Assembly: GCA_002413785.1 (NCBI GenBank)
Contig: DHXR01000054.1
Coordinates: 127,974-160,024, forward strand
Length of the DNA: 32,051 nucleotides
From: Mucilaginibacter sp. UBA5151
Lineage (GTDB): Bacteria > Bacteroidota > Bacteroidia > Sphingobacteriales > Sphingobacteriaceae
Direction of reading: 5' to 3'
Shown: one piece after another, positions 6,542 through 15,032 of the stretch
Numbering within the stretch: the stretch's first letter is position 1
Layout of the letters: the number at the start of each line of letters is the position of its first letter
Notes under the pieces: model-generated
The model's input: only the letters and a program-made list of their open reading frames with translations
Told to the model about the DNA's origin: nothing
The model's database searches: none
Position numbers and translations under genes: made by a program

Positions 6542-8596
6542 TTAAACCGGTTGCGAAACCTGTTGCCTGTCTGTTTTAAAAAACCTGATCAGCGCTATTT
6601 CGACCCCCAGAAAAATCAATGCCAAAATTATACAAAGTTTCCATAATTGTAAGCCAAAATTTGATTCTGTTACCATACTTTTTAAAGAAGCTTTTCCACT
6701 CGCTAAAACCGTCGCTGCCCGGGGCACCAAAGCGCTTAGTTCACTGCCGCTTAAATAACTCAGATCCGATTCGCTGCGGTTATCATTGAAGGCTATTACT
6801 GCCACCGTACTATCCTGTTTTTTAAGATCATAGATACCAGTTTCCTGTAAGCGGTCGGCCATGTAAAGGAGTGTGCTTCCTTCCTCCTGCTTAACCTCAG
6901 GGATAATGCTTTGCCCCTGCTTAACAAGTTTCAACAATTGCTTGGGATTGGTTTGCACGGGCGGTACTTCAATCGTTTCATCAGCACCCAGGGTGTAAAA
7001 CAGGGGCTGGTCATGCCCGCTCAGCAAAGCTATCCTGAACATAACAGGCAAAAACAGCGCGTGCCTGGGCAGGTTACTGAAATCTTCGTCCAAAGCAACT
7101 GCCGAAACATAAACCTTGCCCCTGCCGCTCGAATAACCTGTCCAAAAAGGCAGTCTGCCCGGTAAAAACATTATATTTTCGGACCGGTTATTTGACGATG
7201 AACTTAAGGTATAATATTTTTTCACAACAGGCAGGTCGGGGTTTTGAGGGAAATCTTCGAAAATATTTTTAAATACCTGGTTTTGAAGGTTGATACCTGA
7301 CACCTTTGTATCCCCGATAAGCAATTTTTCGGGATATGCGGCATTCAGGGGTTCCAATAATGCACGGTAACTCGTCAGGTCGGCATCATTGGATGGAAAA
7401 ACAAGCAGTGTTCCCCCTTTATTGACGTATGTTTTCAATTGTTGCGCCAGACCCGTTGATATGGCATTCAAATCACTTAACACAATTAAAGGGTAGGTGT
7501 TTAATGAGGCATAATCAATATTGCCGTCAGGTACATGCCTGGCATTGAAAAAAGGATCGGCGGCAAAAACAGCATTTAAATAAGGGTTCGGCGTACCGCC
7601 GTCTATCAGCAATACCGGCATTTGCTGCCTTACGTTAAACGAAAAGTAAAACTGGTTATCAAAAGTGACAGGGTTATCCTGCAGGCTGATCTCCGCCCTT
7701 TGCCATCCGGCCTGTAAACCCGAAAATGTGATGGTATCATATTGCACCGCACGCGCCTTTATGGTATAGCTGCCCAATGCTTTTTGCGCACCATTTACCA
7801 GTAGTTTAAGCGGGATCTTTTCGGCTGTTTCACCCGCATAATTATGCAACCGTACTACCAGTTTTTCACTTTCACCCGGCCTGTGTATAGCGCTCAGCAA
7901 GGCAACTGAATCAACGGCCACATTTGGCAATGTACTGGCCTTAAGCTGAACCAAACTGATATGCTGGCCGGTATCCGCTTTTACCGATTGGCTGCCTGCC
8001 ATATTTTTCTGAAAATCGGAGATCACATACAATGACCGTGCGCCCTCTTTATGCATATTGAGCAAACTTTGCTGCCTGCTGATGATTTGCTGCAATAGCC
8101 GGCTTTGCGGACTAATCTTTATAGCATCAACTGCGTCGTTGAATTCATCGCGGTTTACAAAACGCTGGTGTTTGCCTTCAAAATCCTGCGTAAGCAACTG
8201 AAAGCTATCGTTTATACTGTATGCCGATGCTATTTCTTTTGCCCGGCGTTTGGCCCCATCAAGCAAAGAACCTTCGCTGTTCGGGGTTTGCATGGAGTAG
8301 GAGTTATCTACAAATATGCTTACCGCCTGCTGTTTGCCCGCATTGGCTGAATTTTGACCGGGGATATAAGGTTTCGCAAAGGCCAGCACCAAAAATGTGA
8401 CGGCAAGCAAACGGGAGGCTAAAATCAAACGCTCTTTTAAATTTTTGCGGGATGATTGCTGTTCCTGAATCTCTTTGAGGAATTGCACATTGCTGAAATA
8501 TACCTTTTGGTACCTGCGGAAATTGAACAGGTGAATGAGTACCGGTATAGCGAAGGTTAATAGTGCAAATAGAAAAGCGGGATATAAGAAATGCAT
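6542..8596 (-). CDS. BatA-like membrane protein with vWA-like domain
   Basis: A 684-residue inner-membrane protein. The N-terminus (1-80) is the BatA/aerotolerance N-terminal region: two hydrophobic helices separated by the basic stretch FNFRRYQKVYFSNVQFLKEI. A von Willebrand A-like domain follows, with a MIDAS-type DNSYS (D97-S101) that could bind a metal. The middle (about 215-560) looks like beta-sandwich plus a region resembling a glutamine-amidotransferase-type fold (VLLIDGGTPNPYLNAVF). One membrane helix lies near the C-terminus (WKLCIILALIFLGVEIALI), followed by a short basic tail. Proteins of this layout are widespread in Bacteroidota, and their biochemical role is not established. 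It is the first gene of the run that continues into the dihydroorotase-like gene. Confidence 0.82.
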   Translation of the reverse strand: MHFLYPAFLFALLTFAIPVLIHLFNFRRYQKVYFSNVQFLKEIQEQQSSRKNLKERLILASRLLAVTFLVLAFAKPYIPGQNSANAGKQQAVSIFVDNSYSMQTPNSEGSLLDGAKRRAKEIASAYSINDSFQLLTQDFEGKHQRFVNRDEFNDAVDAIKISPQSRLLQQIISRQQSLLNMHKEGARSLYVISDFQKNMAGSQSVKADTGQHISLVQLKASTLPNVAVDSVALLSAIHRPGESEKLVVRLHNYAGETAEKIPLKLLVNGAQKALGSYTIKARAVQYDTITFSGLQAGWQRAEISLQDNPVTFDNQFYFSFNVRQQMPVLLIDGGTPNPYLNAVFAADPFFNARHVPDGNIDYASLNTYPLIVLSDLNAISTGLAQQLKTYVNKGGTLLVFPSNDADLTSYRALLEPLNAAYPEKLLIGDTKVSGINLQNQVFKNIFEDFPQNPDLPVVKKYYTLSSSSNNRSENIMFLPGRLPFWTGYSSGRGKVYVSAVALDEDFSNLPRHALFLPVMFRIALLSGHDQPLFYTLGADETIEVPPVQTNPKQLLKLVKQGQSIIPEVKQEEGSTLLYMADRLQETGIYDLKKQDSTVAVIAFNDNRSESDLSYLSGSELSALVPRAATVLASGKASLKSMVTESNFGLQLWKLCIILALIFLGVEIALIRFFKTDRQQVSQPV

Positions 8597-8691
8597 TTTT
8601 GATGTGCAGCTATGTGGTTGTGCAAATGTGCAAAATTTTGTCGGAACAGGGCAAATAGGGCAGGCATTAACGATTTTTCTTTTTAGAATTA

Positions 8692-9015
8692 TTACAAATC
8701 TTTTAGCAGGAACTTTATATACTGATCACTTACCGTTTCTTTTTCAGATTTATCATACACACTCAGCAGGTATATCTTTTCATTGGTTATCTGAATGTAG
8801 CTTATTAATCTTCCACCAGCACTTTTCCCCTTGCCTTTGCTTTTTATTGCAAACCGAATTTTATAGCAGTTTTTAAAAACCTCGTCCCCCTGTACCGGTT
8901 GCTCCTGTAAAGAGTTGGTCAATTCAATCAGATCAGTCTTTATTGAGTGATATTTTTTACAAAGCTTTTTAAATTCTTTTTGAAAATTAGGAGTTGGGAT
9001 AATTTTATAACTCAT
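8692..9015 (-). CDS. RelE/ParE-type toxin of a toxin-antitoxin pair
   Basis: A 107-residue basic protein with the RelE-superfamily layout: an N-terminal helix pair (FQKEFKKLCKKYHSIKTDLIEL), then beta strands with CYKIRFAIKSKGKGKSAGGRLISYI and a last strand KIYLLSVYDKSEK. The basic KSKGKGKSAGGR turn is typical of the group annotated as mRNA-degrading RelE-like toxins in Bacteroidota. Cleavage activity is inferred from the family only. Its start overlaps the end of the upstream small gene by 11 nt. That overlap and order (antitoxin first) are typical of type II toxin-antitoxin operons. Confidence 0.8.
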   Translation of the reverse strand: MSYKIIPTPNFQKEFKKLCKKYHSIKTDLIELTNSLQEQPVQGDEVFKNCYKIRFAIKSKGKGKSAGGRLISYIQITNEKIYLLSVYDKSEKETVSDQYIKFLLKDL

Positions 9016-9205
9016 TTAAAAATTGCTCAAAAGATTTTTCTTCTAATTGGCCATTTTCAATTTGCAGCATTTCATTATAACCCGTTTTAATGCTTTCGGC
9101 TATATTAAATGCTTCTAACTTTCTTTTGACTTCCTTCCAGTCCTTAACCAGAATCTGAACGGCCGTTACTTTTCCCTTTGTGTTTGATACAAGTTGTACA
9201 TTCAT
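9005..9205 (-). CDS. Antitoxin partner of the RelE-type toxin
   Basis: A 66-residue protein, upstream of and overlapping the toxin gene by 11 nt. It begins with a short beta-rich segment (MNVQLVSNTKGKVTAVQILV) and continues as a charged helical region ending in EEKSFEQFLNEL, which would suit an antitoxin whose tail wraps the toxin. I do not see a clear ribbon-helix-helix or HTH motif, so the DNA-binding class is open. A TAAATTTG promoter element lies just 4 nt before the start codon. Confidence 0.72.
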   Translation of the reverse strand: MNVQLVSNTKGKVTAVQILVKDWKEVKRKLEAFNIAESIKTGYNEMLQIENGQLEEKSFEQFLNEL

Positions 9206-9209
9206 AACC

Positions 9210-9217
9210 CAAATTTA
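9210..9217 (-). promoter_or_regulatory. -7 promoter element of the toxin-antitoxin operon
   Basis: TAAATTTG on the minus strand matches the Bacteroidota TAnnTTTG element exactly. Its last G is only 4 nt from the ATG at 9205. A transcript from it would start at or next to the start codon, so the message may be leaderless. Confidence 0.45.
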
Positions 9218-9276
9218 AACTTTTTTAAAACAATATCGGGCATGATTTTCATTTTCAAATCGTTAGATCCAACCAC

Positions 9277-10026
9277 TTACCCCTCATCATCACTATGATG
9301 CCTTTTGTGTTTCTTTTTATGTTTTTTAACGACCTCGTGCTTCTTCTCATGTGTAGCCTTCTTAACCAGCTGATTGACAATAGGTTTTCCAGCACTTACC
9401 TTTACAGAATCTTTACTTAATTGCTTAACTGTAAAACTGTTATTTCGCAAACCATATTGCAATTTTCTTTTTTGTCCTGATGGTTTGGCGGCCTTTCCGC
9501 TGCCATTATAAATAGGGAACTCGCGCAGGAGCATGCCATCTTTAATGTAAAAATCATCATCACCCCTGTAGCCCTGCCTTTGTGATTGCGTTAGCTTTGG
9601 AAAATTAAGCTTTTGGGCCTTCCCGTTGGTGAATTCAAAGGCATACATGGTAGTATAATTTGTAGTGTCTTTACCTTTGGTTTGTATCAGGATCTCGGGG
9701 TTGCCATCAAGGTCCATGTCAGAATTGTAAACGTCTACGATGGCGCCATCCAGATCTCCGGTGGTGGTGGTATATTTTGCAGCTGCTGAATCTGAATGCA
9801 GGATCATAAAAGCTCCTACCGTTTTTGAACCCCTCCCCCAACTGAGAATATCATAATCCTGTCCGGGTGAAACCTCGATCATTTTATGATACCTGAAAGG
9901 GTCCATTAACTGTTGCTTTGCAGGGGCAGGTGTTGCATTTACCGGAGGCTTCTCTTCATTATTACAGCCTGTTGCAATCATAAAGCAACTCATTAGCAAC
10001 AAATAAAAAAAGTTTTTCCTGTTCAT
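9277..10026 (-). CDS. PliI-like (lysozyme inhibitor fold) lipoprotein
   Basis: A 249-residue lipoprotein with a type II signal ending IATGC (Cys21). Residues about 90-205 resemble the periplasmic inhibitors of invertebrate-type lysozyme (PliI). The matching stretches are SDMDLDGNPEILIQTKG, MYAFEFTNGKAQKLNFPKL, and the block GYRGDDDFYIKDGMLLREF, PIYNGSGKAAKPSG, KRKLQYGL. This assignment rests on recall of PliI sequence patterns and should be treated as likely rather than proven. The C-terminal 25 or so residues are very rich in Lys and His (KKHKKKHKRHH, then SDDEG) and probably disordered; such a tail could bind metal, peptidoglycan or lipopolysaccharide. The start lies 7 nt after the stop of the GH20 hexosaminidase gene, so the two are cotranscribed. 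Confidence 0.72.
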   Translation of the reverse strand: MNRKNFFYLLLMSCFMIATGCNNEEKPPVNATPAPAKQQLMDPFRYHKMIEVSPGQDYDILSWGRGSKTVGAFMILHSDSAAAKYTTTTGDLDGAIVDVYNSDMDLDGNPEILIQTKGKDTTNYTTMYAFEFTNGKAQKLNFPKLTQSQRQGYRGDDDFYIKDGMLLREFPIYNGSGKAAKPSGQKRKLQYGLRNNSFTVKQLSKDSVKVSAGKPIVNQLVKKATHEKKHEVVKKHKKKHKRHHSDDEG

Positions 10027-10033
10027 AGCTTCG

Positions 10034-12340
10034 TTAATTGTACATCATATCCGACGAAATTTGCCCTTTTGGCTTATCGGGTATAGTCATAAATACGCCG
10101 ATATTGCCTGCGCTTCCTGCATCAAAATATTTTATGGTGATCCTGTGGAACCCTTTCAGCAGGGGGATATTTCCCCCCTGGTCAAATACGCCATGCTTGC
10201 CATCGTTATCAACCACCGGCTGGTCGTCAATCGACAAGGATGAGCCGTTGGTCGATGCTACCGAAAATCCATAATCACCATCTGTATCAATATGGATATA
10301 ACCGTTATATATTACTCCAAAGCCATGCATATTTTTTTTAAAGTCTGTTGTATTAAAGCTTAAAGCGGTTCCTGTATCAATAACAGCGGCATCTTTTAAT
10401 TCGCTAACGCTGCTGAACTGCCCGGTAAACAACTGGTATTTTAAACCTTTCGTCGTTCCATGGTAATTAACAGCGGGAAAAGGTGTTTTATTATACATTA
10501 CCGTATGCGTTACCTGGCTGCGTTTACCTGATGGTGTAATCACCACAGTTTTTAATTCGCGGTATTGATCAGGCGGAACAAGATAGGTCATAGGCGCGGT
10601 GTATTCAATATCTGTTTCGCCGGGTTTATAGCCATCAATGGTGTAGTAAACTTTGGCGCCGGTAACGGATGGTTTTAAAGTCACATTCAATTGCGAACCA
10701 AATACGATGGTATCCTGAGCGCCTATGGCTGTTGGCACCCTGTAATCAAAATTATTTTCATCAAGCGTTGCCAGGTGGGATGGCAGGCGCGTATTGGCAA
10801 AATCGTTATAGTTCTTGTTCGTAAGTGGTGTCCAGGCAACTTCGGAGAGCGCCATCAGCCTCGGTAATAGCATATACTCAACCTTAGTTTCTGTTGGGAT
10901 GTATTCGGTCCATAAATTGGCTTGCACCCCTACAATGTGTTTTTGCTGATCAGGCGTTAAAACATCGGGTGTTGGATTATAGGCATATATTTTACTCAGC
11001 GGATCGTACCCGCCAATGCTCAGCGGTTCCTGATTTTGTTTGCCCTGCAGCTGGTCGATATAAAGGCCGCCACTGCCGGGGGTCATGATCACATTATGGT
11101 TTTGCTGCGCTGCCGCGATGCCACCTTTTTCGCCCCGCCAGCTCATTACGGTTGCATTTGGTGAAAGCCCGCCTTCCAATATCTCGTCCCAACCAATTAT
11201 GCTGCGCCCTTTCGAGTTAACAAATTTTTCAATCCGCTGTATAAAATAACTCTGTAGCTCGTCCTCCGTTTTTAAATGGAGTTTTTTCATCAGTTTCTGG
11301 CAAAATTCAGATTTTTTCCATACATCTTTCGGGGCTTCATCACCGCCAATATGGATATACTTACTTGGGAAAAGGCCCATTACTTCTGTCAGCACATCTT
11401 GCAGAAAATTGAATGTTTTGTCCGAAGGACAATAAATATCATGAAAAATACCCCATGTTTCGGCGACCTTGTAAGTCATTGACGGATCACAGCTTAATTC
11501 GGGATAAGCCGCCAGGGCAGCTTCCGAATGCCCGGGCATTTCTATTTCGGGTACGACATTGATATACCTGTCGGCAGCATATTTTACCACATCACGGATT
11601 TGATCCTGGGTATAATACCCCCCGTATGGCGTATTATCAAATTGCTGCGGCGTACGGTCATGATAATTACCAATCACCGTTTGCGACCGCTGACTGCCAA
11701 TTTCGGTTAACTTTGGATACTTTTTTATTTCGATGCGCCAGCCCTGATCATCAGTTAAATGCCAGTGAAAGTTATTGAGTTTATAGGTAGCCATCAGGTC
11801 GAGGTATTTTTTGATAAATTCCACCGAAAAAAAGTGGCGGCATACATCAAGCATCAGGCCGCGATAGGCAAAGCGCGGGTAATCTTCAATCTGTACGCAA
11901 GGTAATTTTACAACCGGGTTGTTGCCTTCGGGTATGAGCTGGATCAGCGTTTGTATGCCATAAAACAGCCCTGCGCCTTTACCTGCAACCAGTATTTGTT
12001 GCGGCGTTATTGTTAAGCGGTAACCATCAGGCGGCAAATTATCGGTACCGGCGGCCGTTAATACAATGCTATTTGCGGCGCCTGACCCGTCATTTGTTTT
12101 GAGCTGCAAAGGCAGCATTTTATTATTTTGCAAATACCCAGTCAAAAAAACAACCGATTTATTGCTTATAGTATCTGCTAAAACAATGGTTTGCCGGCTT
12201 AATGTAAACTCGCCGGAAGCTTTTTTCAGAGAAACCGGGGCGGGGATTATACCCAGGTTAGGGTCAGCATCCTGTGCACTTACCACACCTGTAGAAACAG
12301 CCATGAATATGCACAGCGGTAGGAATATCTTTTTAAACAT
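10034..12340 (-). CDS. Secreted GH20 beta-N-acetylhexosaminidase with PA14 domain
   Basis: A 768-residue exported glycosidase that removes terminal GlcNAc or GalNAc from glycans, probably chitin oligomers or glycoconjugates. A signal peptide ends near VSA-QD (residue 22). The GH20b N-terminal domain spans about 25-150. The catalytic barrel (about 155-500) has RGLMLDVCRHF, NNFHWHLTDDQGWR, PEIEMPGHSEAALAAYPEL and the catalytic pair in HIGGDEAPK (D334, E335). A chitobiase-type C-terminal domain with YYTIDGYKPGE follows. Residues about 625-765 form a PA14-like carbohydrate-binding domain (GDYGFSVASTNGSSLSIDDQPVVDN is its core, positions approximate). The next gene, 7 nt downstream, encodes the PliI-like lipoprotein. 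No glycan-uptake (SusCD) genes are nearby. Confidence 0.95.
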   Translation of the reverse strand: MFKKIFLPLCIFMAVSTGVVSAQDADPNLGIIPAPVSLKKASGEFTLSRQTIVLADTISNKSVVFLTGYLQNNKMLPLQLKTNDGSGAANSIVLTAAGTDNLPPDGYRLTITPQQILVAGKGAGLFYGIQTLIQLIPEGNNPVVKLPCVQIEDYPRFAYRGLMLDVCRHFFSVEFIKKYLDLMATYKLNNFHWHLTDDQGWRIEIKKYPKLTEIGSQRSQTVIGNYHDRTPQQFDNTPYGGYYTQDQIRDVVKYAADRYINVVPEIEMPGHSEAALAAYPELSCDPSMTYKVAETWGIFHDIYCPSDKTFNFLQDVLTEVMGLFPSKYIHIGGDEAPKDVWKKSEFCQKLMKKLHLKTEDELQSYFIQRIEKFVNSKGRSIIGWDEILEGGLSPNATVMSWRGEKGGIAAAQQNHNVIMTPGSGGLYIDQLQGKQNQEPLSIGGYDPLSKIYAYNPTPDVLTPDQQKHIVGVQANLWTEYIPTETKVEYMLLPRLMALSEVAWTPLTNKNYNDFANTRLPSHLATLDENNFDYRVPTAIGAQDTIVFGSQLNVTLKPSVTGAKVYYTIDGYKPGETDIEYTAPMTYLVPPDQYRELKTVVITPSGKRSQVTHTVMYNKTPFPAVNYHGTTKGLKYQLFTGQFSSVSELKDAAVIDTGTALSFNTTDFKKNMHGFGVIYNGYIHIDTDGDYGFSVASTNGSSLSIDDQPVVDNDGKHGVFDQGGNIPLLKGFHRITIKYFDAGSAGNIGVFMTIPDKPKGQISSDMMYN

Positions 12341-12428
12341 AACAATATAGCTTATTAATTATAAGCCGGTGAAGTTAACAGATTTTGAAAAAAATACGCT
12401 GTTGCTTATGTAAAAAATCTATGTATAA

Positions 12429-12463
12429 ATAAAAAAGCCACCCTTGATGAATCAGGATGGCTT
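12429..12463 (-). terminator. Intrinsic terminator after ribosomal protein THX
   Basis: On the minus strand AAGCCATCCTGAT pairs imperfectly with ATCAAGGGTGGCTT around a short loop and runs into a T-tract. It starts a few bases after the THX stop and shields the GH20 gene from read-through. Confidence 0.75.
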
Positions 12464-12467
12464 GATA

Positions 12468-12593
12468 TTATTTTTTTTCTTCCTGAACGACCGCAGCCGC
12501 AGGTTTGTCTTTTTTCAGATCATGCGGCCTTTTTTTACCGTATGAACCTATGGCAATTTTGCCTTTCCGTGTTTTTTTATCCCCTTTTCCCAT
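12468..12593 (-). CDS. Small ribosomal protein bTHX (30S subunit)
   Basis: A 41-residue very basic protein that is easy to miss because of its size. It begins MGKGDKKTRKGKI and continues IGSYGKKRPHDLKKDK. This matches the Thermus 30S protein THX, which starts MGKGDRRTRRGKI and has a GTYGKYRP segment. In Thermus it binds in a cavity of the 16S rRNA head and stabilises the subunit; Bacteroidota commonly encode a homologue with an added C-terminal tail, here PAAAVVQEEKK. The start codon is fixed by homology. It lies 161 nt downstream of trxB on the same strand and is followed by a clear terminator. Confidence 0.88.
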   Translation of the reverse strand: MGKGDKKTRKGKIAIGSYGKKRPHDLKKDKPAAAVVQEEKK

Positions 12594-12699
12594 AGTAGTA
12601 TAATTTGATTAAGATGTAATTTATCAATTATACGGAAAAATCCTGAGTTGTATTTGTTTTAAAGGTTGTAATTGTTGTAAAAGTTAAAAGTCATCCCTA

Positions 12700-12757
12700 T
12701 TAATCTAACGAACAACCACTCACTTAATCAACCTAATCCAACCCAATCAACCAATTA
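12700..12757. repeat. Degenerate AATCAACC-type repeat after trxB
   Basis: A run of imperfect copies of AATCAACC/AATCCAACC, with 8-10 nt spacing, lies directly at the trxB stop, whose TAA is inside it. It recalls the heptamer arrays at 20-27 kb but without a clean 7-nt period. A weaker GTTGTAA-rich stretch at 12664-12690 could pair with it. Confidence 0.35.
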
Positions 12758-13711
12758 CGCTGTTACCACGTGCTCCTTGGCTGCCAAATAACGTTCGGCA
12801 TCTATAGCGGCCATACAACCTGTACCGGCGGCAGTTACGGCCTGGCGGTAAATGTGGTCCTGCGCATCACCGCAGCAAAACACGCCTTCAACATTGGTGG
12901 TAGTTGAACCGGGATTGGTTTTAATATAGCCAACCTCGTCCATGTGTATCCAGCCCCTGAAAATATCAGTATTGGGATGATGGCCTATCGCAACAAAAAA
13001 TCCGGTTATGGCAAGGGTCTTTTCGCCGTTAGTTTTGTTATTGCTAATTGTTACTCCGGTAACACTCTGGCCGTCCCCTACAATTTCTTTTGTTTCGCTG
13101 TTGTATAAAATCTCAATATTAGGTGTATTCAATACGCGGTGCACCATCGCTTTTGACGCCCGAAACTCGTCCCGGCGAACGATCATGTAAACCTTACGGC
13201 AAAGTTTAGCAAGGTAAGTTGCTTCTTCGGCAGCGGTATCCCCTGCCCCAACTATAGCCACATCCTGTCCCTTAAAAAAGAACCCATCGCATACAGCACA
13301 TGCAGAAACACCAAAACCGTTATATTTTTGTTCTGAATCAAGACCGAGCCATTTGGCAGATGCGCCGGTTGAAATAATCACCGTATCTGCCAGAATAGTT
13401 TTACTTTCATCAACAACCACCTTATGCGGCAGGCACGAAAAATCAACCGAACTAACATAGCCGAAACGGATGTCGGTTCCCAGGCGTTCGGCCTGTTTGC
13501 GAAAATCTTCCATCATTTCGGGGCCCATTGTTCCATTAGGATAACCAGGGTAATTTTCAACTTCGGTTGTTTGGGTAAGCTGTCCGCCCGCAACCATCCC
13601 GGTATATAAAACCGGTTTCAAATCAGCGCGTGAGGCATAAATTGCGGCAGTATAACCCGCAGGGCCTGATCCGATGATCAGGCATTTAACGTGTTCGTTT
13701 TCTTGAGACAT
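12755..13711 (-). CDS. trxB: Thioredoxin-disulfide reductase
   Basis: A cytoplasmic FAD enzyme that reduces thioredoxin with NADPH. The 318-residue length is normal. The FAD motif GSGPAGYTAAIYASRA begins near residue 14. The redox-active pair is in SACAVCDG (C138, C141). The NADPH motif VAIVGAGDTAAEEATYLAKL begins near 151. The C-terminal FAD motif GVFCCGDAQD, followed by YRQAVTAAGTGCMAAIDAERYL, completes the low-molecular-weight bacterial type. It is probably expressed from TATTTTTG at 13732-13739. It is the first gene before THX on this strand. Confidence 0.97.
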   Translation of the reverse strand: MSQENEHVKCLIIGSGPAGYTAAIYASRADLKPVLYTGMVAGGQLTQTTEVENYPGYPNGTMGPEMMEDFRKQAERLGTDIRFGYVSSVDFSCLPHKVVVDESKTILADTVIISTGASAKWLGLDSEQKYNGFGVSACAVCDGFFFKGQDVAIVGAGDTAAEEATYLAKLCRKVYMIVRRDEFRASKAMVHRVLNTPNIEILYNSETKEIVGDGQSVTGVTISNNKTNGEKTLAITGFFVAIGHHPNTDIFRGWIHMDEVGYIKTNPGSTTTNVEGVFCCGDAQDHIYRQAVTAAGTGCMAAIDAERYLAAKEHVVTA

Positions 13712-13731
13712 TGCTATTTGTAAATGAGATG

Positions 13732-13739
13732 CAAAAATA
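13732..13739 (-). promoter_or_regulatory. -7 promoter element upstream of trxB
   Basis: TATTTTTG on the minus strand matches TAnnTTTG exactly, 20 nt before the trxB ATG. No clear -33 TTTG was found at the usual spacing, so this is a motif-only call. Confidence 0.4.
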
Positions 13740-13819
13740 GAAAAATTGAGAGTTTAATTGGTCAGTTATTAGTAAACTTATAACCAAACAAAATTGATTT
13801 TATTATAAATGTTTAAACA

Positions 13820-14998
13820 TCATTTCCCCGTATTCGCCTCCAATACCCTGATGAAATTACCGCCTAAAATTTTATCAATATCCTGTTCGCTGTACCCGAT
13901 TTTTAAAAGTTCAGCCGTAACCTTCGGATAATCCCTTACATCATCCATGCCTAACGGATAGGATTCGGCGCCATCAAAGTCAGAACCTATGCCTACATGA
14001 TCAACGCCGATAATTTTTACCATATAATCAATCTGATGGATGAGCATACTCAATGGCGGGCGAATTTTATCTGATTCTGTTTTATAAATGGCATTCAGCC
14101 GGATATTGGCGAGGTCGCCATCGTGGTAAACCTTTGTCAGCGAATCCAGCTCGGCTTTATGTTTGTGAAGAAAAACGGCAACTTTTTTTGAGTATGTACT
14201 ATCCACAAAGCCGCTGTAAAAATTAACAAAAACCACACCCCCGTTTTTGGCAATTGCCCTTAACTGGTCATCCTTTAAGTTACGAAACACAGGGTTTAGC
14301 GTGTAGGCGCAGCTATGCGAAGCAATGACCGGCTTATTGGTGGTTGCCAATACATCGTAAAAAGTTTGCTCGCCGGGATGCGAAAGATCGATCATTACGC
14401 CCAGATCATTCAAATGATGAATCACCTGTTTGCCGAAATCTGTTAAACCTACATGGGTCAATGATTTTCTTCTGTTAGTTTCGTCTCTTGCGGATGAAGC
14501 CCAGGAGTTGCTGTTGTTCCAGGTAAGCGTTAAATAGCGCATGCCGCGTTTGGCAAGGCTGTCGATATAATCCAACCTGTCTTCTATCATGTGACCGCCT
14601 TCAACGCCGATCAGCGCAGCCATTTTTTGCTCTTTTACGGCTTGCTCCAGTTCTTTTGAATTACGCACCAATGTGATCTTATCAGGATAACGCGCAATTA
14701 AAGCATAGAGCGAATCAATTTCGCGGTTCGCAAATTTAAAGGCTGTACCTTTTCCGTAATCCTCGCCGCACCAGATTGAAAACACCTGCGCATCAAGGCC
14801 GCCTTCTTTGGCACGCACCAAATCAAGGTTCCCTGTGGATTGGAGTTTACCAATATCCAGGCGGGTGATCAGCTCGTTTGAGAGGATGTCATTGTGGGTA
14901 TCCACTAAAATTGCCCGTTGATGGATCTCCATCGGGGTTTGCGCACTTATTTTAGTCAGGAGTAGCAGAAGCAGTGGCAGGAGCAGGAGTTTTTTCAT
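13820..14998 (-). CDS. Secreted membrane dipeptidase (peptidase M19)
   Basis: A zinc dipeptidase of the renal-dipeptidase family, which cuts dipeptides, including some with a D-residue. I start it at ATG 14998, giving 392 residues and a signal peptide MKKLLLLPLLLLLLTKISA; the in-frame ATG at 15061 would put 21 non-signal residues in front. Zinc ligands expected for M19 are present: DTHND (H35, D37), GVEGGH (E133), DLSH (H207) and ASHSC (H228), followed by HVGIGSDFDGAE. Its leader CCTTACCTTCAAAC just before ATGAAAAAACT is nearly identical to that of the upstream gene at 15572, which suggests a copied promoter and signal start. Confidence 0.92.
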   Translation of the reverse strand: MKKLLLLPLLLLLLTKISAQTPMEIHQRAILVDTHNDILSNELITRLDIGKLQSTGNLDLVRAKEGGLDAQVFSIWCGEDYGKGTAFKFANREIDSLYALIARYPDKITLVRNSKELEQAVKEQKMAALIGVEGGHMIEDRLDYIDSLAKRGMRYLTLTWNNSNSWASSARDETNRRKSLTHVGLTDFGKQVIHHLNDLGVMIDLSHPGEQTFYDVLATTNKPVIASHSCAYTLNPVFRNLKDDQLRAIAKNGGVVFVNFYSGFVDSTYSKKVAVFLHKHKAELDSLTKVYHDGDLANIRLNAIYKTESDKIRPPLSMLIHQIDYMVKIIGVDHVGIGSDFDGAESYPLGMDDVRDYPKVTAELLKIGYSEQDIDKILGGNFIRVLEANTGK

Positions 14999-15020
14999 AG
15001 TTTGAAGGTAAGGAAATAAT
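14999..15020 (-). promoter_or_regulatory. Leader of the M19 dipeptidase, shared with next gene
   Basis: The minus strand reads ATTATTTCCTTACCTTCAAACT before the ATG. TACCTTCA (15003-15010) resembles TAnnTTTG and ends 4 nt from the start codon. The same leader lies before 15572. It may be a leaderless promoter; the last two bases of the element do not match the consensus. Confidence 0.3.
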
Positions 15021-15032
15021 ATTATTGATTTT

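Noticed and set aside
8597..8691. TGTGCAAATGTGCAAAA direct repeat upstream of the BatA-like gene as an operator
   Set aside because: It is a short repeat of 8 nt with no matching promoter element nearby, so it is too weak to claim.
12350..12364. CTTATTAATTATAAG palindrome upstream of the GH20 gene
   Set aside because: Arms of only 5 bp in AT-rich DNA; expected by chance.
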